Shown piece after piece: positions 52,032 to 60,531 of a stretch of DNA of 64,000 bases; within the stretch, counting starts at the first letter, position 1, and the number at the start of each line of letters is the position of its first letter. The position numbers and the translations under genes were made by a program. The stretch lies in contig NZ_KV440950.1 in NCBI RefSeq assembly GCF_001636405.1, forward strand, positions 891,712 to 955,711. The letters are read 5' to 3'. Below the pieces are notes generated by a model. That model saw nothing but the letters and a program-made list of their open reading frames with translations. It was not told the DNA's origin and made no database searches. The DNA comes from Peribacillus frigoritolerans. GTDB taxonomy: Bacteria > Bacillota > Bacilli > Bacillales > DSM-1321.

Positions 52032-53309
52032 ATGAAAAAAAGAAGTTTATTGATAGTGATGGGCGTGATCGTTTTTGGGATCATTGCCTCGATAGCATTG
52101 GTTTCTCAAACCAAAAAGAAAGAGGTCGCCGGTAAGAGGGCATTTCCCCAGCATACAGTCTATCAAGCGGGGACGATAAAACCTGACAATCCGTCACAGG
52201 AGGAAATGGATGCTGCCGTGGCGACTTTTTATGAAACCTGGAAAGATAACTATCTTAAGCAGCCTGCCGATAAAAATGATGAATATTATATTTTTTACAA
52301 TGATAAAGGATATGCTGAGCCCAAGAATGCAGTGACCGTTTCTGAAGCGCATGGTTATGGGATGATGATAACGGCAATCATGGCAGGCAGCGAGGACAAG
52401 AGGTACTTTGATGGGCTTTATCGTTTTTATAAAGCGCATGGAAGTGATAATGACCCTACATTAATGGCATGGCAGCAAGTAAAGGATAAATCGGGTAAAA
52501 TCATCAATACGCCAGGGGATGCCGATTCAGCAACTGATGGCGATATGGATATCGCCTATTCATTATTATTGGCTCACCGCCAGTGGGGAAGTGAAGGGGG
52601 AATCGACTATCTTGCGAGTGCAAAGGACATCTTGGATGCGATCATGTCGAATGAAATAAATCGGTCGCAGTCCCTTGTTAAACTAGGGGACTGGGCGGAA
52701 GATGAAGATGACGTCTACGGACAATCGACTCGCTCCTCTGACCTTCTTCTCAATCATTTTAAGACATTTGAAGCGGCGACTGGTAATGATGAATGGATAG
52801 ATGTAAGAGATAAGGCGTATAAGGTCATTCAATCTATTTATAAGGAGAAAAGCGGCAATACGGGGCTCATCCCGGACTTCATTGTACAATCCAAGGGAGA
52901 ATATCACCCGGCAGAATCGGACTTTTTAGAAGGGGGGAATGACGGCAATTATAGCTGGAACAGCAGCAGGACCCCATGGCGCTATACGCTCGATTACTTA
53001 CTGACTGGTGATGAAAGAGCGCTGCCGCAATTAAAGAAGATGAATGATTGGATTAAAGCGGAAACGCATGGCTACCCTGAAAATATCCAATCCGGTTATA
53101 CGCTAAGCGGAAAAGCCGTGGAAGAAGGGAATAGTACAAGCTTCGTCGCTCCATTCATGGTGAGTGCCATGGTGGATTCCTCCAATCAGCAATGGATTAA
53201 TCGCTTATGGAACCGGACGATACAGGAACAAGATGATGATGACTATTTTGCCAATACGATAAAATTACAGACAATGATCGTGGCTTCAGGTAACTGGTGG
53301 GCGCCATGA
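52032..53309 (+). CDS. glycoside hydrolase family 8 (chitosanase/endoglucanase-like)
   Basis: 425 residues. An N-terminal signal or anchor helix (about 5-25) precedes a GH8 (alpha/alpha)6 barrel. The catalytic acid Glu 105 lies in VSEAHGYGMMI; DADSATDGDMDIAYS (about 163-177) holds the family's conserved aspartates. GH8 enzymes cut beta-1,4 links in chitosan, cellulose, lichenan or xylan oligomers by inversion. Substrate cannot be decided. No cellulose-synthase genes are nearby, so a BcsZ role is unlikely. AGGAG before the ATG. Monocistronic. Confidence 0.88.
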   Translation: MKKRSLLIVMGVIVFGIIASIALVSQTKKKEVAGKRAFPQHTVYQAGTIKPDNPSQEEMDAAVATFYETWKDNYLKQPADKNDEYYIFYNDKGYAEPKNAVTVSEAHGYGMMITAIMAGSEDKRYFDGLYRFYKAHGSDNDPTLMAWQQVKDKSGKIINTPGDADSATDGDMDIAYSLLLAHRQWGSEGGIDYLASAKDILDAIMSNEINRSQSLVKLGDWAEDEDDVYGQSTRSSDLLLNHFKTFEAATGNDEWIDVRDKAYKVIQSIYKEKSGNTGLIPDFIVQSKGEYHPAESDFLEGGNDGNYSWNSSRTPWRYTLDYLLTGDERALPQLKKMNDWIKAETHGYPENIQSGYTLSGKAVEEGNSTSFVAPFMVSAMVDSSNQQWINRLWNRTIQEQDDDDYFANTIKLQTMIVASGNWWAP

Positions 53310-53354
53310 TTCAATGGAAGAAACCAATTAAAGATGAAAAGGAGTTTGATGAGG

Positions 53355-53751
53355 ATGATGAAGGTCACACCTTTCTTGATGTTCGAAGGTAATGGGAGGA
53401 AGCGATGAATTATTACACATCTTTAATCGAAGGATCGAAAAAATAACCAGCATTGTTCGGTATGGTGCAAATGAATCAGGTACAGAGGGAAGTGTCAAGC
53501 AGGCTACCTTTACCTTGAAGGATCAGGAATTCATGTGCATCGATAGCAATGTTAAGCATCAATTTACATTTACACCATCGTTTTCAATTTTCCTTACATG
53601 TGATAGTGAAGAGGAAATCGACAGGCTTTATTCGAGCTTAACTGATGGCGGACAAGTGATGATGCCATTGGGTGACTATTTCTTTAGTAAGAAGTTCGGC
53701 TGGGTATCCGATAAGTTTGGTGTTTCCTGGCAGCTTACTCTCCCAATATGA
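53355..53751 (+). pseudogene. PhnB/VOC-family gene with two frameshifts
   Basis: The start MMKVTPFLMFEGN is followed after one shift by EAMNYYTSLIEGS and, after a second shift at a run of six A residues (near 53442), by KITSIVRYGANESGTEG through GWVSDKFGVSWQL. Together they rebuild an ordinary PhnB-like VOC protein of about 130 residues. The 3' part alone is open from 53392. Disabled in this reading; homopolymer error is an alternative for the A-run. Confidence 0.75.
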
Positions 53752-53901
53752 ATGAAATGGAAAGTCCACTGGATAGTGGCTTTTTTCAGTTTGTTGACCA
53801 AAGGGGGTCCGTAAGTGACACCCCGAACCATGAGGAGCGGACGGATCGAAAAAAGTGCGTTAACAACGAAAAAACATAAACAAGACCTGGTTGTAACTAT
53901 A

Positions 53902-54031
53902 TGATTTCCACTCCAGGCACTCGCTTTCCGCGGGCGGTCCGGGAGCCTCCTCGGCGCTCTTTGCACCTGCGGGGTCTCCCTTGGACACGTTTTCCCCGCA
54001 GGAGTCTCGCACCTTCCGTTCCAATCAACTG
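53902..54031 (-). repeat. B-type structured repeat
   Basis: Minus-strand B copy with B tail GGAAAGCGAGTGCCTGG and an inner hairpin GGTGC/GCGCC, which keeps pairing with a longer loop. Together with the A copy at 54117 it forms the same B-/A+ neighbour pair seen near 28 kb. Confidence 0.83.
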
Positions 54032-54116
54032 GAATGTTTTTTTAAGAAAAAACTGTAGGCTGGCCTCAGCCTGAACCTTGATTATGTTTTTTAGTGTATT
54101 ATGAATCCACCCACTA

Positions 54117-54236
54117 GATTGAAGAAATTTGCGACACTCCTGCCGAATAACTGGATAGCCAAGACCCCACAGCCGCTTGCGGTGAGGAGGCTTGGCAGAC
54201 AGTCGGCGGAAAGGGAGCGGATTTCTGAAATCAACT
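54117..54236 (+). repeat. A-type structured repeat
   Basis: Contains GCCGA/TCGGC and GCCAAG/CTTGGC arms, inner CCGC-TT-GCGG and the tail GGAAAGGGAGCGGATTT. The remaining gap to 54397 holds an AT-rich inverted repeat near 54316-54342 (AAGGA-TTAAT type) and no gene. Confidence 0.85.
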
Positions 54237-54397
54237 GAATATTTTTTCAGACTATAGAGGCATCATATCCGGGCAAGAGTTAGATACTTTTAGGATAAAC
54301 CGTTTGTGCTGTGAAGGAATTAATTATATATTAATCCTTGAGTACATTAATTCATGGATTAAAGTATGATGATAAGAAAAGCCCGGAGGAGACAATC

Positions 54398-54712
54398 ATG
54401 AAAAATATCAATACAGAACAAGAATATCGTGAACAAATCAACCAAGAGGGACTGACGGTCGGGATTTTTACGACTACATGGTGCCCGGACTGCAAACGTT
54501 TAGACATGTTCATCGATGAGATCACTCAAGAACATCAAGACAAACAGTGGTTTACAATCGATCGTGACGAGTTCCCTGAGATTTCCGAAGAGCAAACGGT
54601 AATGGGAATTCCATCACTTTTAGTATTTAAAAATGGGGAAAAGGTTGCGCACCTGCACAGTGCAAATGCTAAAACTCCAGAGGCGGTCAATGAATTTTTA
54701 AAAGACCTATAA
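54398..54712 (+). CDS. thioredoxin family protein
   Basis: About 104 residues with a thioredoxin fold: active site C29-P-D-C32 in TTTWCPDCKRL and the cis-proline segment MGIPSLLVFKNG. It resembles YtpP-type thioredoxin-like proteins rather than TrxA (WCGPC). Likely a cytosolic disulfide reductase. GGAGGAGA selects the ATG at 54398 over an earlier in-frame start. Terminator downstream. Confidence 0.88.
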   Translation: MKNINTEQEYREQINQEGLTVGIFTTTWCPDCKRLDMFIDEITQEHQDKQWFTIDRDEFPEISEEQTVMGIPSLLVFKNGEKVAHLHSANAKTPEAVNEFLKDL

Positions 54713-54716
54713 AAGA

Positions 54717-54762
54717 AAAGGTGAACCCCATGGTGCTGTAATGAGGGGTTCATCTTTTTTTT
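54717..54762 (+). terminator. terminator of the thioredoxin gene
   Basis: GGTGAACCCC and GGGGTTCATC pair (one G.T) across a loop of about 15 bases; eight T residues. Confidence 0.85.
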
Positions 54763-54784
54763 AGAAATTTTTTCTGGAAATGAC

Positions 54785-54813
54785 TTGATTTCTAAAGTGA
54801 AACGGGTTTTAAT
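54785..54813 (+). promoter_or_regulatory. sigma-A promoter of the rrf2-yhgE operon
   Basis: TTGATT (54785-54790), a 17-bp spacer and TTTAAT (54808-54813). Confidence 0.6.
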
Positions 54814-54825
54814 TATAGATACCGA

Positions 54826-54851
54826 ATATCCATTATGGATATGTGATATCC
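54826..54851. promoter_or_regulatory. candidate Rrf2 operator, overlapping palindromes
   Basis: ATATCCA-TTA-TGGATAT (54826-54842) overlaps GGATAT-GTG-ATATCC (54837-54851), giving three alternating ATATCC half-sites directly downstream of the promoter. Confidence 0.6.
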
Positions 54852-54879
54852 ACATACATACTGAAAGAGGTGAAATGAT

Positions 54880-55386
54880 TTGCAATTAACAAAAGGGGTC
54901 GAGCAAGCTATATGCATCATCGTTATACTCTCTACCCAGGATAAAAATGTCCCCCTTTCTTCAAATGAGATCAGCAGGCGATTAGAGGTGTCTCCTTCTT
55001 ATTTGAAAAAGATCATAAGGAAATTGGTCGTTAAGCAGATAATCACTTCCGTTCCTGGTAATAACGGCGGCCTTACTCTTGCCAAAAGTGTAGATAAGAT
55101 TAAAAACCTTGAAATTATTGAGGCGATGGAAGGTCCCATTTCGATGTTTCCGGATACAGGACTTATAGAAAAAGCGTTTAAAGATGGAGAGTATGCAGAG
55201 AAGGGAATGGACGTCCTTCGTCGGATGTTTTCTCGGGCAGATCAACTTTTAATAGAGTTCTTTTCCAGCCAAACTGTGGCAGATTTGCTTAAAGAAAGCT
55301 TTGGCACCACGGACATACCGACCCTTAATTGGAATACCGCGTCATTGAGTGATGTACTGCGTGAAAAGAAAGGTGAAAAGAAGTGA
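54880..55386 (+). CDS. Rrf2-family transcriptional regulator
   Basis: 168 residues: winged helix (NEISRRLEVSPSYLKKIIRKLVV, about residues 27-49) and a C-terminal helix. There are no cysteines at the usual cluster-binding positions (around 90-110), so it is probably not an Fe-S sensor like NsrR or IscR. TTG start with AAGAGGTG upstream. Its end overlaps yhgE by 4 bp, so it likely controls that gene and itself via the palindromes at 54826. Confidence 0.88.
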   Translation: MQLTKGVEQAICIIVILSTQDKNVPLSSNEISRRLEVSPSYLKKIIRKLVVKQIITSVPGNNGGLTLAKSVDKIKNLEIIEAMEGPISMFPDTGLIEKAFKDGEYAEKGMDVLRRMFSRADQLLIEFFSSQTVADLLKESFGTTDIPTLNWNTASLSDVLREKKGEKK

Positions 55387-58238
55387 ATATGCTTAAACAA
55401 GAATGGAAGCTTTTCCTTACGAATCGAAAATTGGTCGGTGTCGCAATCGTTTTACTGTTCGTCCCGATTATTTATGGGGGGTTATTCCTTAGCTCCGCTT
55501 GGAATCCATACGGAAATACAGGTAAATTGCCTGTTGCAGTCGTGAATAAGGATGTAAAGGCGGAATATGAGGGGAAAACCTTAACAGTCGGTAATGAGCT
55601 AGTCGAGCAATTAAAGGACAATGATGATTTAGAATGGCATTTCGTAACGGAAAAAGCGGCGAAAAAAGGGTTCGATGATGGTACATATTATATGGTCGTC
55701 ACCATTCCGGAGGACTTTTCAAAAAATGCTTCTACCGTCATGGATGATGATCCTAAAAAAATGAATCTGACGTATGATGTGAATCCTGGACGCAGTTTCG
55801 TTTCTGAAACGGTCGGGAAACAGGCAACGAATAATTTGAAAACGGAAATTGCCGAAAGTGTCACAAAAGAATATGCGGAAGCGATCTTCTCCCAACTGGA
55901 TGAAATCGGAGAAGGATTCGGCGATGCGGCAGATGGGGCATCCAAGCTGGATGACGGTGCAAAAAAACTGCATGATGGAAACAAAGAAGTGACGGGAAAT
56001 CTGAATAAGTTAGCTTCGAGCACATTAACCTTTAAAGATGGAGCGAATAAACTCCAAGTGGGCGTTGGCGAGTTTTTGGAAGGAGCCAACAAGCTTGAAA
56101 GTGGCGCGTCGGAATTGAATAAGGGTATTTCACAATATACCTCCGGTGTCGGTCAGTTGCAAAAGGGTGCGAACGAACTCGCATCAGGCACAGGGGAATT
56201 AACTAATAATAGTGAAGCACTTATAGAAGGTTCTTCCCAGCTTTCCACTGGGCTGGCCAAAGTGGTTCCAGGAGCGCAAACTTTGAATTCTGGATTGGCA
56301 CAAGCGCAAACAGGCAGTGCGAATTTGAATGATGGGTTAAATCAATTATCACAAAATGCAAGCCAGCTGACGGATCAATCGACAGGAATTCCAAAATTGG
56401 CAGCAGGTCAGCAGAGTTTAAATGAGGGAATCAATAAACTGGCAGGAGGAAGCCAGGCGCTAAATGACGGCCTGAAAAAAATGGATGGCCAATTGCCCGG
56501 AGAAGAACAGCTGAATCAGCTTAAGCAAGGACTGACAAGCATTCAAAGCGGTGTAAATCAATTGCAAGAAGCGGTTCCAGCAGGAAGCAGCGCGTCCGGT
56601 ACCGTATCCGGCATTACCGAAGCCCTCAATAACAGTCAAGCGGCGTTAACGGAACTTCAATCAACGATTGCGAATAATGGTCAGAGCACGATCAGTGCCG
56701 TTCAAAACACGGAAGCCTTCAAAAGCATGACCAGTGAACAGCAATCAGAAGTAATCGGAGCCATTCAAAATGAACTTCAAAGCCAAGCGGAGGCACAAAA
56801 ACGAATTGCATCGGCTCTTGCTGCAAGTGTATCAGACTTATCAACGCAATTAACGGATAAGGTAATGCCTGTATTGAATGGATTAGGGCAGCTTCCGGAA
56901 CAAGTGGCCCATTTAAATAATGCGGTGAATAAAGTCAATCCAAACGCCGTTTCAGCGTTAAACGGATATACGTCAATAAGGAACGCACTGGAAGAACAAT
57001 TGATTCCTGGTGCGACCCAATTAAATGGCGGCTTGAATGAAGCTGTAGAAGGCAGCGATCAATTAACGGCGGCAACGCAAAGTTTAAATGAACGGACACC
57101 AGAATTAGTGAAGGGGATCAACCAGTTAGCACAAGGCGGTTCCTCGTTGAATAATGGCCTTTCAAAACTAACTGAGGGATCTGGTCAATTGGTTGATGGA
57201 GTTTCACAACTGCAAGCAGGTTCATCCTCCTTTGGGAGTGGTCTTGAGAAGTACGCATTTGGTGTTAGCCAAGTTGGCGAAGGGGCAAGCAAACTTGCTA
57301 ATGGGGCCAATCAACTGGATGCCAACTCAGCGGCCTTGAACGAGGGCTCATCAGCACTTGTTAAAGGAACTGAACAATTGGCAGGCAATCTGCCTACTTT
57401 GAGCAATGGGGTCATCCAGCTTGCTGATGGCGCGGGTAAGATCAATGAAGGTTCATCAGCACTTGCTGAAGGTTCCGGTAAATTGGGTGAGGGAATCTCC
57501 TCACTTCAAGATGGAACGGTCGAGCTTTCGGAAAAACTCAGTGATGGTGCAAAAGAAATTAGTGAAAATAAAACAACCGATGATAATTACAGCATGATTG
57601 CTGAACCGACACAGGTCAAAGAACAAAAAAGCAGTGACGTGCCGAATTATGGTCATGCACTGGCTCCTTATGTCTTGTCTCTAGGGTTATTTGTTGGAGC
57701 CATTGCCTTCAATATGGGATTCCCGACAGGCTTGCCTTCTACTAGGCCTACATCAGGAGTGGCATGGTGGTTCAGTAAATTTACGGTCCTATTCATCCAA
57801 GCGACGCTTTCTGCATTAGTTTTGGATGCGATCATGATCTGGGGAATGGATTTACAGGTAGAGAACATGGGGCAATTCATTGGGGTTTCCATACTGACTT
57901 CCCTTACGTTCATGTTCATCGTTACCTTCTTGACCGTAGGATTTGGAAATCCAGGTCGTTTATTGGCGATGATATTCCTTGTATTACAGCTAGGTGCAAG
58001 CGGAGGAATGTTCCCTGTGGAACTGACAAATAACTTCTTCAGTCATGTTCACCCGTTCATTCCGATGACATACTCTGTCATGGGCTTCCGCCAGGCGATG
58101 AGTACGAGCCTTGGGGCGGATGCATTGACAGCAAGTATAGTGTTCCTTACTGGATGCATCATTGTCTTTAATCTGCTGCTATTGCTAACGATGGTCATCA
58201 AGAAGCGCAAAGCACATAATATTGAGATGAATGCATAA
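55383..58238 (+). CDS. yhgE: YhgE/Pip domain membrane protein
   Basis: 951 residues. One N-terminal membrane helix (about 12-33); a long extracellular part (about 34-755) with heptad-like blocks of the form L-x-x-G-(x)3-L (LNKGISQYTSGVGQLQKGAN, ELASGTGELTNN), predicted to be a long helical stalk; and five C-terminal membrane helices (about 757-940) of the ABC-2/Pip type. Relatives include phage receptors (Pip, YueB) and YhgE, whose role is unsettled. GTG start with AAAGGTG. Coupled to the Rrf2 gene; strong terminator follows. The stalk is rich in Gly/Ser/Asn and lacks cysteine. Confidence 0.92.
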   Translation: MNMLKQEWKLFLTNRKLVGVAIVLLFVPIIYGGLFLSSAWNPYGNTGKLPVAVVNKDVKAEYEGKTLTVGNELVEQLKDNDDLEWHFVTEKAAKKGFDDGTYYMVVTIPEDFSKNASTVMDDDPKKMNLTYDVNPGRSFVSETVGKQATNNLKTEIAESVTKEYAEAIFSQLDEIGEGFGDAADGASKLDDGAKKLHDGNKEVTGNLNKLASSTLTFKDGANKLQVGVGEFLEGANKLESGASELNKGISQYTSGVGQLQKGANELASGTGELTNNSEALIEGSSQLSTGLAKVVPGAQTLNSGLAQAQTGSANLNDGLNQLSQNASQLTDQSTGIPKLAAGQQSLNEGINKLAGGSQALNDGLKKMDGQLPGEEQLNQLKQGLTSIQSGVNQLQEAVPAGSSASGTVSGITEALNNSQAALTELQSTIANNGQSTISAVQNTEAFKSMTSEQQSEVIGAIQNELQSQAEAQKRIASALAASVSDLSTQLTDKVMPVLNGLGQLPEQVAHLNNAVNKVNPNAVSALNGYTSIRNALEEQLIPGATQLNGGLNEAVEGSDQLTAATQSLNERTPELVKGINQLAQGGSSLNNGLSKLTEGSGQLVDGVSQLQAGSSSFGSGLEKYAFGVSQVGEGASKLANGANQLDANSAALNEGSSALVKGTEQLAGNLPTLSNGVIQLADGAGKINEGSSALAEGSGKLGEGISSLQDGTVELSEKLSDGAKEISENKTTDDNYSMIAEPTQVKEQKSSDVPNYGHALAPYVLSLGLFVGAIAFNMGFPTGLPSTRPTSGVAWWFSKFTVLFIQATLSALVLDAIMIWGMDLQVENMGQFIGVSILTSLTFMFIVTFLTVGFGNPGRLLAMIFLVLQLGASGGMFPVELTNNFFSHVHPFIPMTYSVMGFRQAMSTSLGADALTASIVFLTGCIIVFNLLLLLTMVIKKRKAHNIEMNA

Positions 58239-58241
58239 ACA

Positions 58242-58274
58242 AAAACCCCCGGTGCAATGCGCCGGGGGTTTTCT
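58242..58274. terminator. bidirectional terminator between yhgE and the arsR-type gene
   Basis: AAAACCCCCGG and CCGGGGGTTTT pair across TGCAATGCG. Confidence 0.85.
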
Positions 58275-58276
58275 CA

Positions 58277-58648
58277 TTATGATGGTTCAGTCGTGTCCTT
58301 TTCTTTTTCGATGACTTTCAAGCCATTTTCCCCTGAATTTTCAATCACATGTTTAAGAATGGATAATTTGTTATCCCAGAATTGATCGTAAAAAGAAAGC
58401 CACTGTTTCAATTCCGCTAAAGGTTCCGGCTGAAGCCGGAAGCGTTTCTCTCTTCCTACCTTCCGGCCACTGACCAATTCTGCTTCAGAAAGGATATGAA
58501 GATGCTTGGCAATCGCCGTACGGCTCATGGAAAAGTGAGAAGTGATTTCTGAAATGGGTAAATCCCCTTCAGCAAGCAATTGCAGGACCTTTCGGCGGGT
58601 TGGGTCGGCGATAGCCTGGAATACATCATGTTTTTCTGATGCAGACAC
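58277..58648 (-). CDS. ArsR-family transcriptional regulator
   Basis: 123 residues. A winged helix (AIADPTRRKVLQLLAEGDLPIS then HFSMSRTAIAKHLHIL) without metal-binding ELCVCDL motif, so probably not a metal sensor. GTG start. It directly follows, by stop-start contact, an AHSA1-domain gene. Relatives in Bacillus regulate such SRPBCC genes (SdpR/YhcF-like). Expected to bind the two AAACC..GGTTT sites upstream. Confidence 0.88.
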   Translation of the reverse strand: MSASEKHDVFQAIADPTRRKVLQLLAEGDLPISEITSHFSMSRTAIAKHLHILSEAELVSGRKVGREKRFRLQPEPLAELKQWLSFYDQFWDNKLSILKHVIENSGENGLKVIEKEKDTTEPS

Positions 58649-59071
58649 TTAGCCCTCAACAGCCTTTTTAAGACCTTGATTAACGATTTGTTCCCAGCCA
58701 TGATTCATTCTATCGCGAATCACTGAGCTTTTTTCGTTCGGTTTCGTAAGAATCGTATCAGGCTCTTTCCAGCCGCCATGAATAAGGGTGAACTCCGTCT
58801 TGCCATCCACTTCTTTTAAAAGGAAGGAAATGAACCAACCGTCCGTATCCCAACTGAATGAAAGGCGATGAGGAGCATCTAACTCCGTTACCTTACAAGG
58901 AGATGGGCCGAAGGGTGATTGCACATGGAACTCATGTCCCACTTTCGGTTGAAAATCATTTGGCATGAACCATGAAGCTATGCCCTCTGCAGTGGAAACT
59001 GTATCCCAAACTTTTTGGATAGGTGCTTCAAGAATAACCGTCTTCTTGATATCCTGTAATGTATTTTCCAT
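58649..59071 (-). CDS. SRPBCC/AHSA1-domain protein
   Basis: About 140 residues with an AHSA1/START-like fold: [25 protein letters not shown] at the start and [14 protein letters not shown] at the end. Proteins of this type bind small hydrophobic ligands. GGAG before the ATG at 59071; an upstream start would add a non-conserved tail. Forms an operon with the ArsR-type gene and is autoregulated with it, if the operators are as read. Confidence 0.88.
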   Translation of the reverse strand: MENTLQDIKKTVILEAPIQKVWDTVSTAEGIASWFMPNDFQPKVGHEFHVQSPFGPSPCKVTELDAPHRLSFSWDTDGWFISFLLKEVDGKTEFTLIHGGWKEPDTILTKPNEKSSVIRDRMNHGWEQIVNQGLKKAVEG

Positions 59072-59100
59072 ACTGATTCTCCTTTGTAAGTGATAATATG

Positions 59101-59114
59101 AAACCAATTGGTTT
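59101..59114. promoter_or_regulatory. ArsR-type operator 1
   Basis: AAACCAATTGGTTT, a perfect 14-bp palindrome downstream of the -10 on the minus strand. Confidence 0.65.
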
Positions 59115-59124
59115 TGCTTTGTCG

Positions 59125-59154
59125 ATTATATAAAACCTTTTGGTTTCATGTCAA
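59125..59154 (-). promoter_or_regulatory. sigma-A promoter of the AHSA1-arsR operon
   Basis: On the minus strand TTGACA (59154-59149), an 18-bp spacer and TATAAT (59130-59125). Confidence 0.75.
59133..59146. promoter_or_regulatory. ArsR-type operator 2 inside the promoter spacer
   Basis: AAACCTTTTGGTTT, same arms as operator 1, lying between -35 and -10. Centres are 32 bp apart, about three helical turns. Confidence 0.65.
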
Positions 59155-59196
59155 TAATTTGTTTCAAGCGATTCCTTTTTATTCATTGCAGAAGGC

Positions 59197-59640
59197 TTAA
59201 TTTCCCAACTCTTCGATTTGTTTTGCCAATCCCGTTATATTATCGATTGATTTCATTATCTCTGAATCTTCCAATGCCTTAGGATCAATTTGGCCCTTTT
59301 CAATATTATTCAGATATAATTCAATTCCATCTGAAAGCTGTTGATTTGAACTGACGATCTTCTCATGGATGCCTTCAGCGATTTTGGGTGGTTCAGTTGC
59401 ATTGAATTCTTCAATCTCCGTTTTCATCAATTCCAGTTCTTTTTCAAGATTTGCCCTTGTTTCTGCATTCGTGATGGCGTCCTGTGACATGGCGGGAACC
59501 TCATTGGCAAAATCCTGAACGGTATTTACATACTCCGTCGCATCATCTGCATACTCCAATGATGAATTGACTTCTTCTAATGCTGAACATCCGCTTAATG
59601 TAAGGATGGACAGCAGAGCAATGGTCATTATTTTTTTCAT
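59197..59640 (-). CDS. DUF6376-like lipoprotein
   Basis: About 147 residues. Lipobox LSGC (Cys 18); mature part almost wholly helical and acidic (LEEVNSSLEYADDATEYVNT and onward). I recall this as the DUF6376 family of Bacillus lipoproteins; function unknown. GGAGG precedes the ATG. About 35 bp beyond the kinase-like gene in the same direction, so the two may share a transcript. Confidence 0.7.
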   Translation of the reverse strand: MKKIMTIALLSILTLSGCSALEEVNSSLEYADDATEYVNTVQDFANEVPAMSQDAITNAETRANLEKELELMKTEIEEFNATEPPKIAEGIHEKIVSSNQQLSDGIELYLNNIEKGQIDPKALEDSEIMKSIDNITGLAKQIEELGN

Positions 59641-59674
59641 ATGTGCCTCCAATGTGATTTTTTTATAGTAAGGA

Positions 59675-60280
59675 TCAGATGGGCAGAAATCTTTTTTTAT
59701 AAATCGCTGCAATGGAATTCAGTATGAAGCTGGGAATCTTCTTCGGAAAAAATGACTTCGAATAGAATAGGTGAAAAGCACTTTTCAAGTCGTGCCACTG
59801 ATTGCAGGATTTCACTTGCTTAAATCTTGCAACGTCAATGATCTTCACCTTTTTTTCAGAAGTGATGAAGATGTTTCGTAAGTGGATATCCGAAGGATTC
59901 AATCCTTCTTTCCTTGCCAATTGCAGCGCAAGGTCTATCTCCGCAATGTTTTCTTCCGTTATCGGGATCCCCAATGTTAAACATTCAAAAAGAGTGTTCC
60001 CTTCAATGTGATCTATAACCAGGTAATTTACCCCCGAATCATATAGGGTTGGATAGTATTCGATGGATTGGACGGTTTTGTATATTTCAGCTTCAACTTT
60101 AGCTGTATGGGTATGATCCGGGAAAAAGACTTTTAGCGCTTTATTGGTGGAATGTATTCGGAAAACATATGCGCTTCGGCCTTTTCCAATCAGTGATAAA
60201 GATGGATCGGCATCGAGCAATACATGCTTTTTATCATCGGAAATCTTAACGCTTTGAGCTAATTCATTATAGTTCTGCAT
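59675..60280 (-). CDS. protein-kinase-like protein (YrzF-type)
   Basis: About 201 residues, shorter than a full kinase. GKGRSAYVFRI is a glycine-rich loop, ALKVFF carries the ATP-anchoring Lys, NPSDIHLRNIFI replaces the HRD catalytic loop (D then N at the right spacing), and KIIDVARF replaces DFG. The HRD His/Arg are missing but the Asp-x4-Asn pattern and the metal Asp are kept, as in bacterial Bud32/YrzF-type proteins. AGAGGTG before the ATG at 60280. Preceded by two terminators and a yybP-ykoY-type riboswitch. Activity is plausible, unproven. Confidence 0.8.
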   Translation of the reverse strand: MQNYNELAQSVKISDDKKHVLLDADPSLSLIGKGRSAYVFRIHSTNKALKVFFPDHTHTAKVEAEIYKTVQSIEYYPTLYDSGVNYLVIDHIEGNTLFECLTLGIPITEENIAEIDLALQLARKEGLNPSDIHLRNIFITSEKKVKIIDVARFKQVKSCNQWHDLKSAFHLFYSKSFFPKKIPSFILNSIAAIYKKRFLPI

Positions 60281-60312
60281 ACTTTTCACCTCTATTGTGC
60301 AATTTTTCGAAT

Positions 60313-60350
60313 CAAAAAAGACGGTATAACCGATTATTGGTTATACCGTC
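60313..60350 (-). terminator. second terminator between the riboswitch and the kinase-like gene
   Basis: GACGGTATAACC pairs perfectly with GGTTATACCGTC over 12 bp, and six T residues follow on the minus strand. Confidence 0.8.
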
Positions 60351-60357
60351 TTAAATT

Positions 60358-60470
60358 AAAAGACCTCACCAAATAATCGGCAAGGTCTTGCAAACAACTA
60401 AAATCAGTTGCCAATAAAGCCGAGGATTCAATCCTGTACTGACGACTTTATTGTATAGCTACTCCCCTTA
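60358..60470 (-). ncRNA. yybP-ykoY (Mn2+-sensing) riboswitch with terminator
   Basis: Read on the minus strand: AAGGGGAGTAGC (60469-60458) is the L1 consensus, CGTCAG follows, and GCAAGACCTT (60391-60382) is the L3 consensus. AAGG/CCTT form P1, CAATAAAG/CTTTATTG the long arm, AGGAT/ATCCT and AACT/AGTT hairpins. AAGACCT-CC / GG-AGGTCTT then forms a terminator that shares the CCTT strand with P1, so Mn2+ binding should switch transcription on. Normal target genes are Mn exporters (MntP, TerC-like, P-type ATPase); none is adjacent here. Confidence 0.8.
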
Positions 60471-60501
60471 ACAGAAGGATTCTTATAAGTTATATACAGT
60501 A

Positions 60502-60531
60502 ATTATATAGGTTATTGCCTCGATCCGTCAA
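60502..60531 (-). promoter_or_regulatory. sigma-A promoter of the riboswitch transcript
   Basis: On the minus strand TTGACG (60531-60526), an 18-bp spacer and TATAAT (60507-60502), about 30 bp upstream of the aptamer. The remaining bases to 60864 are AT-rich with no gene. Confidence 0.65.
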
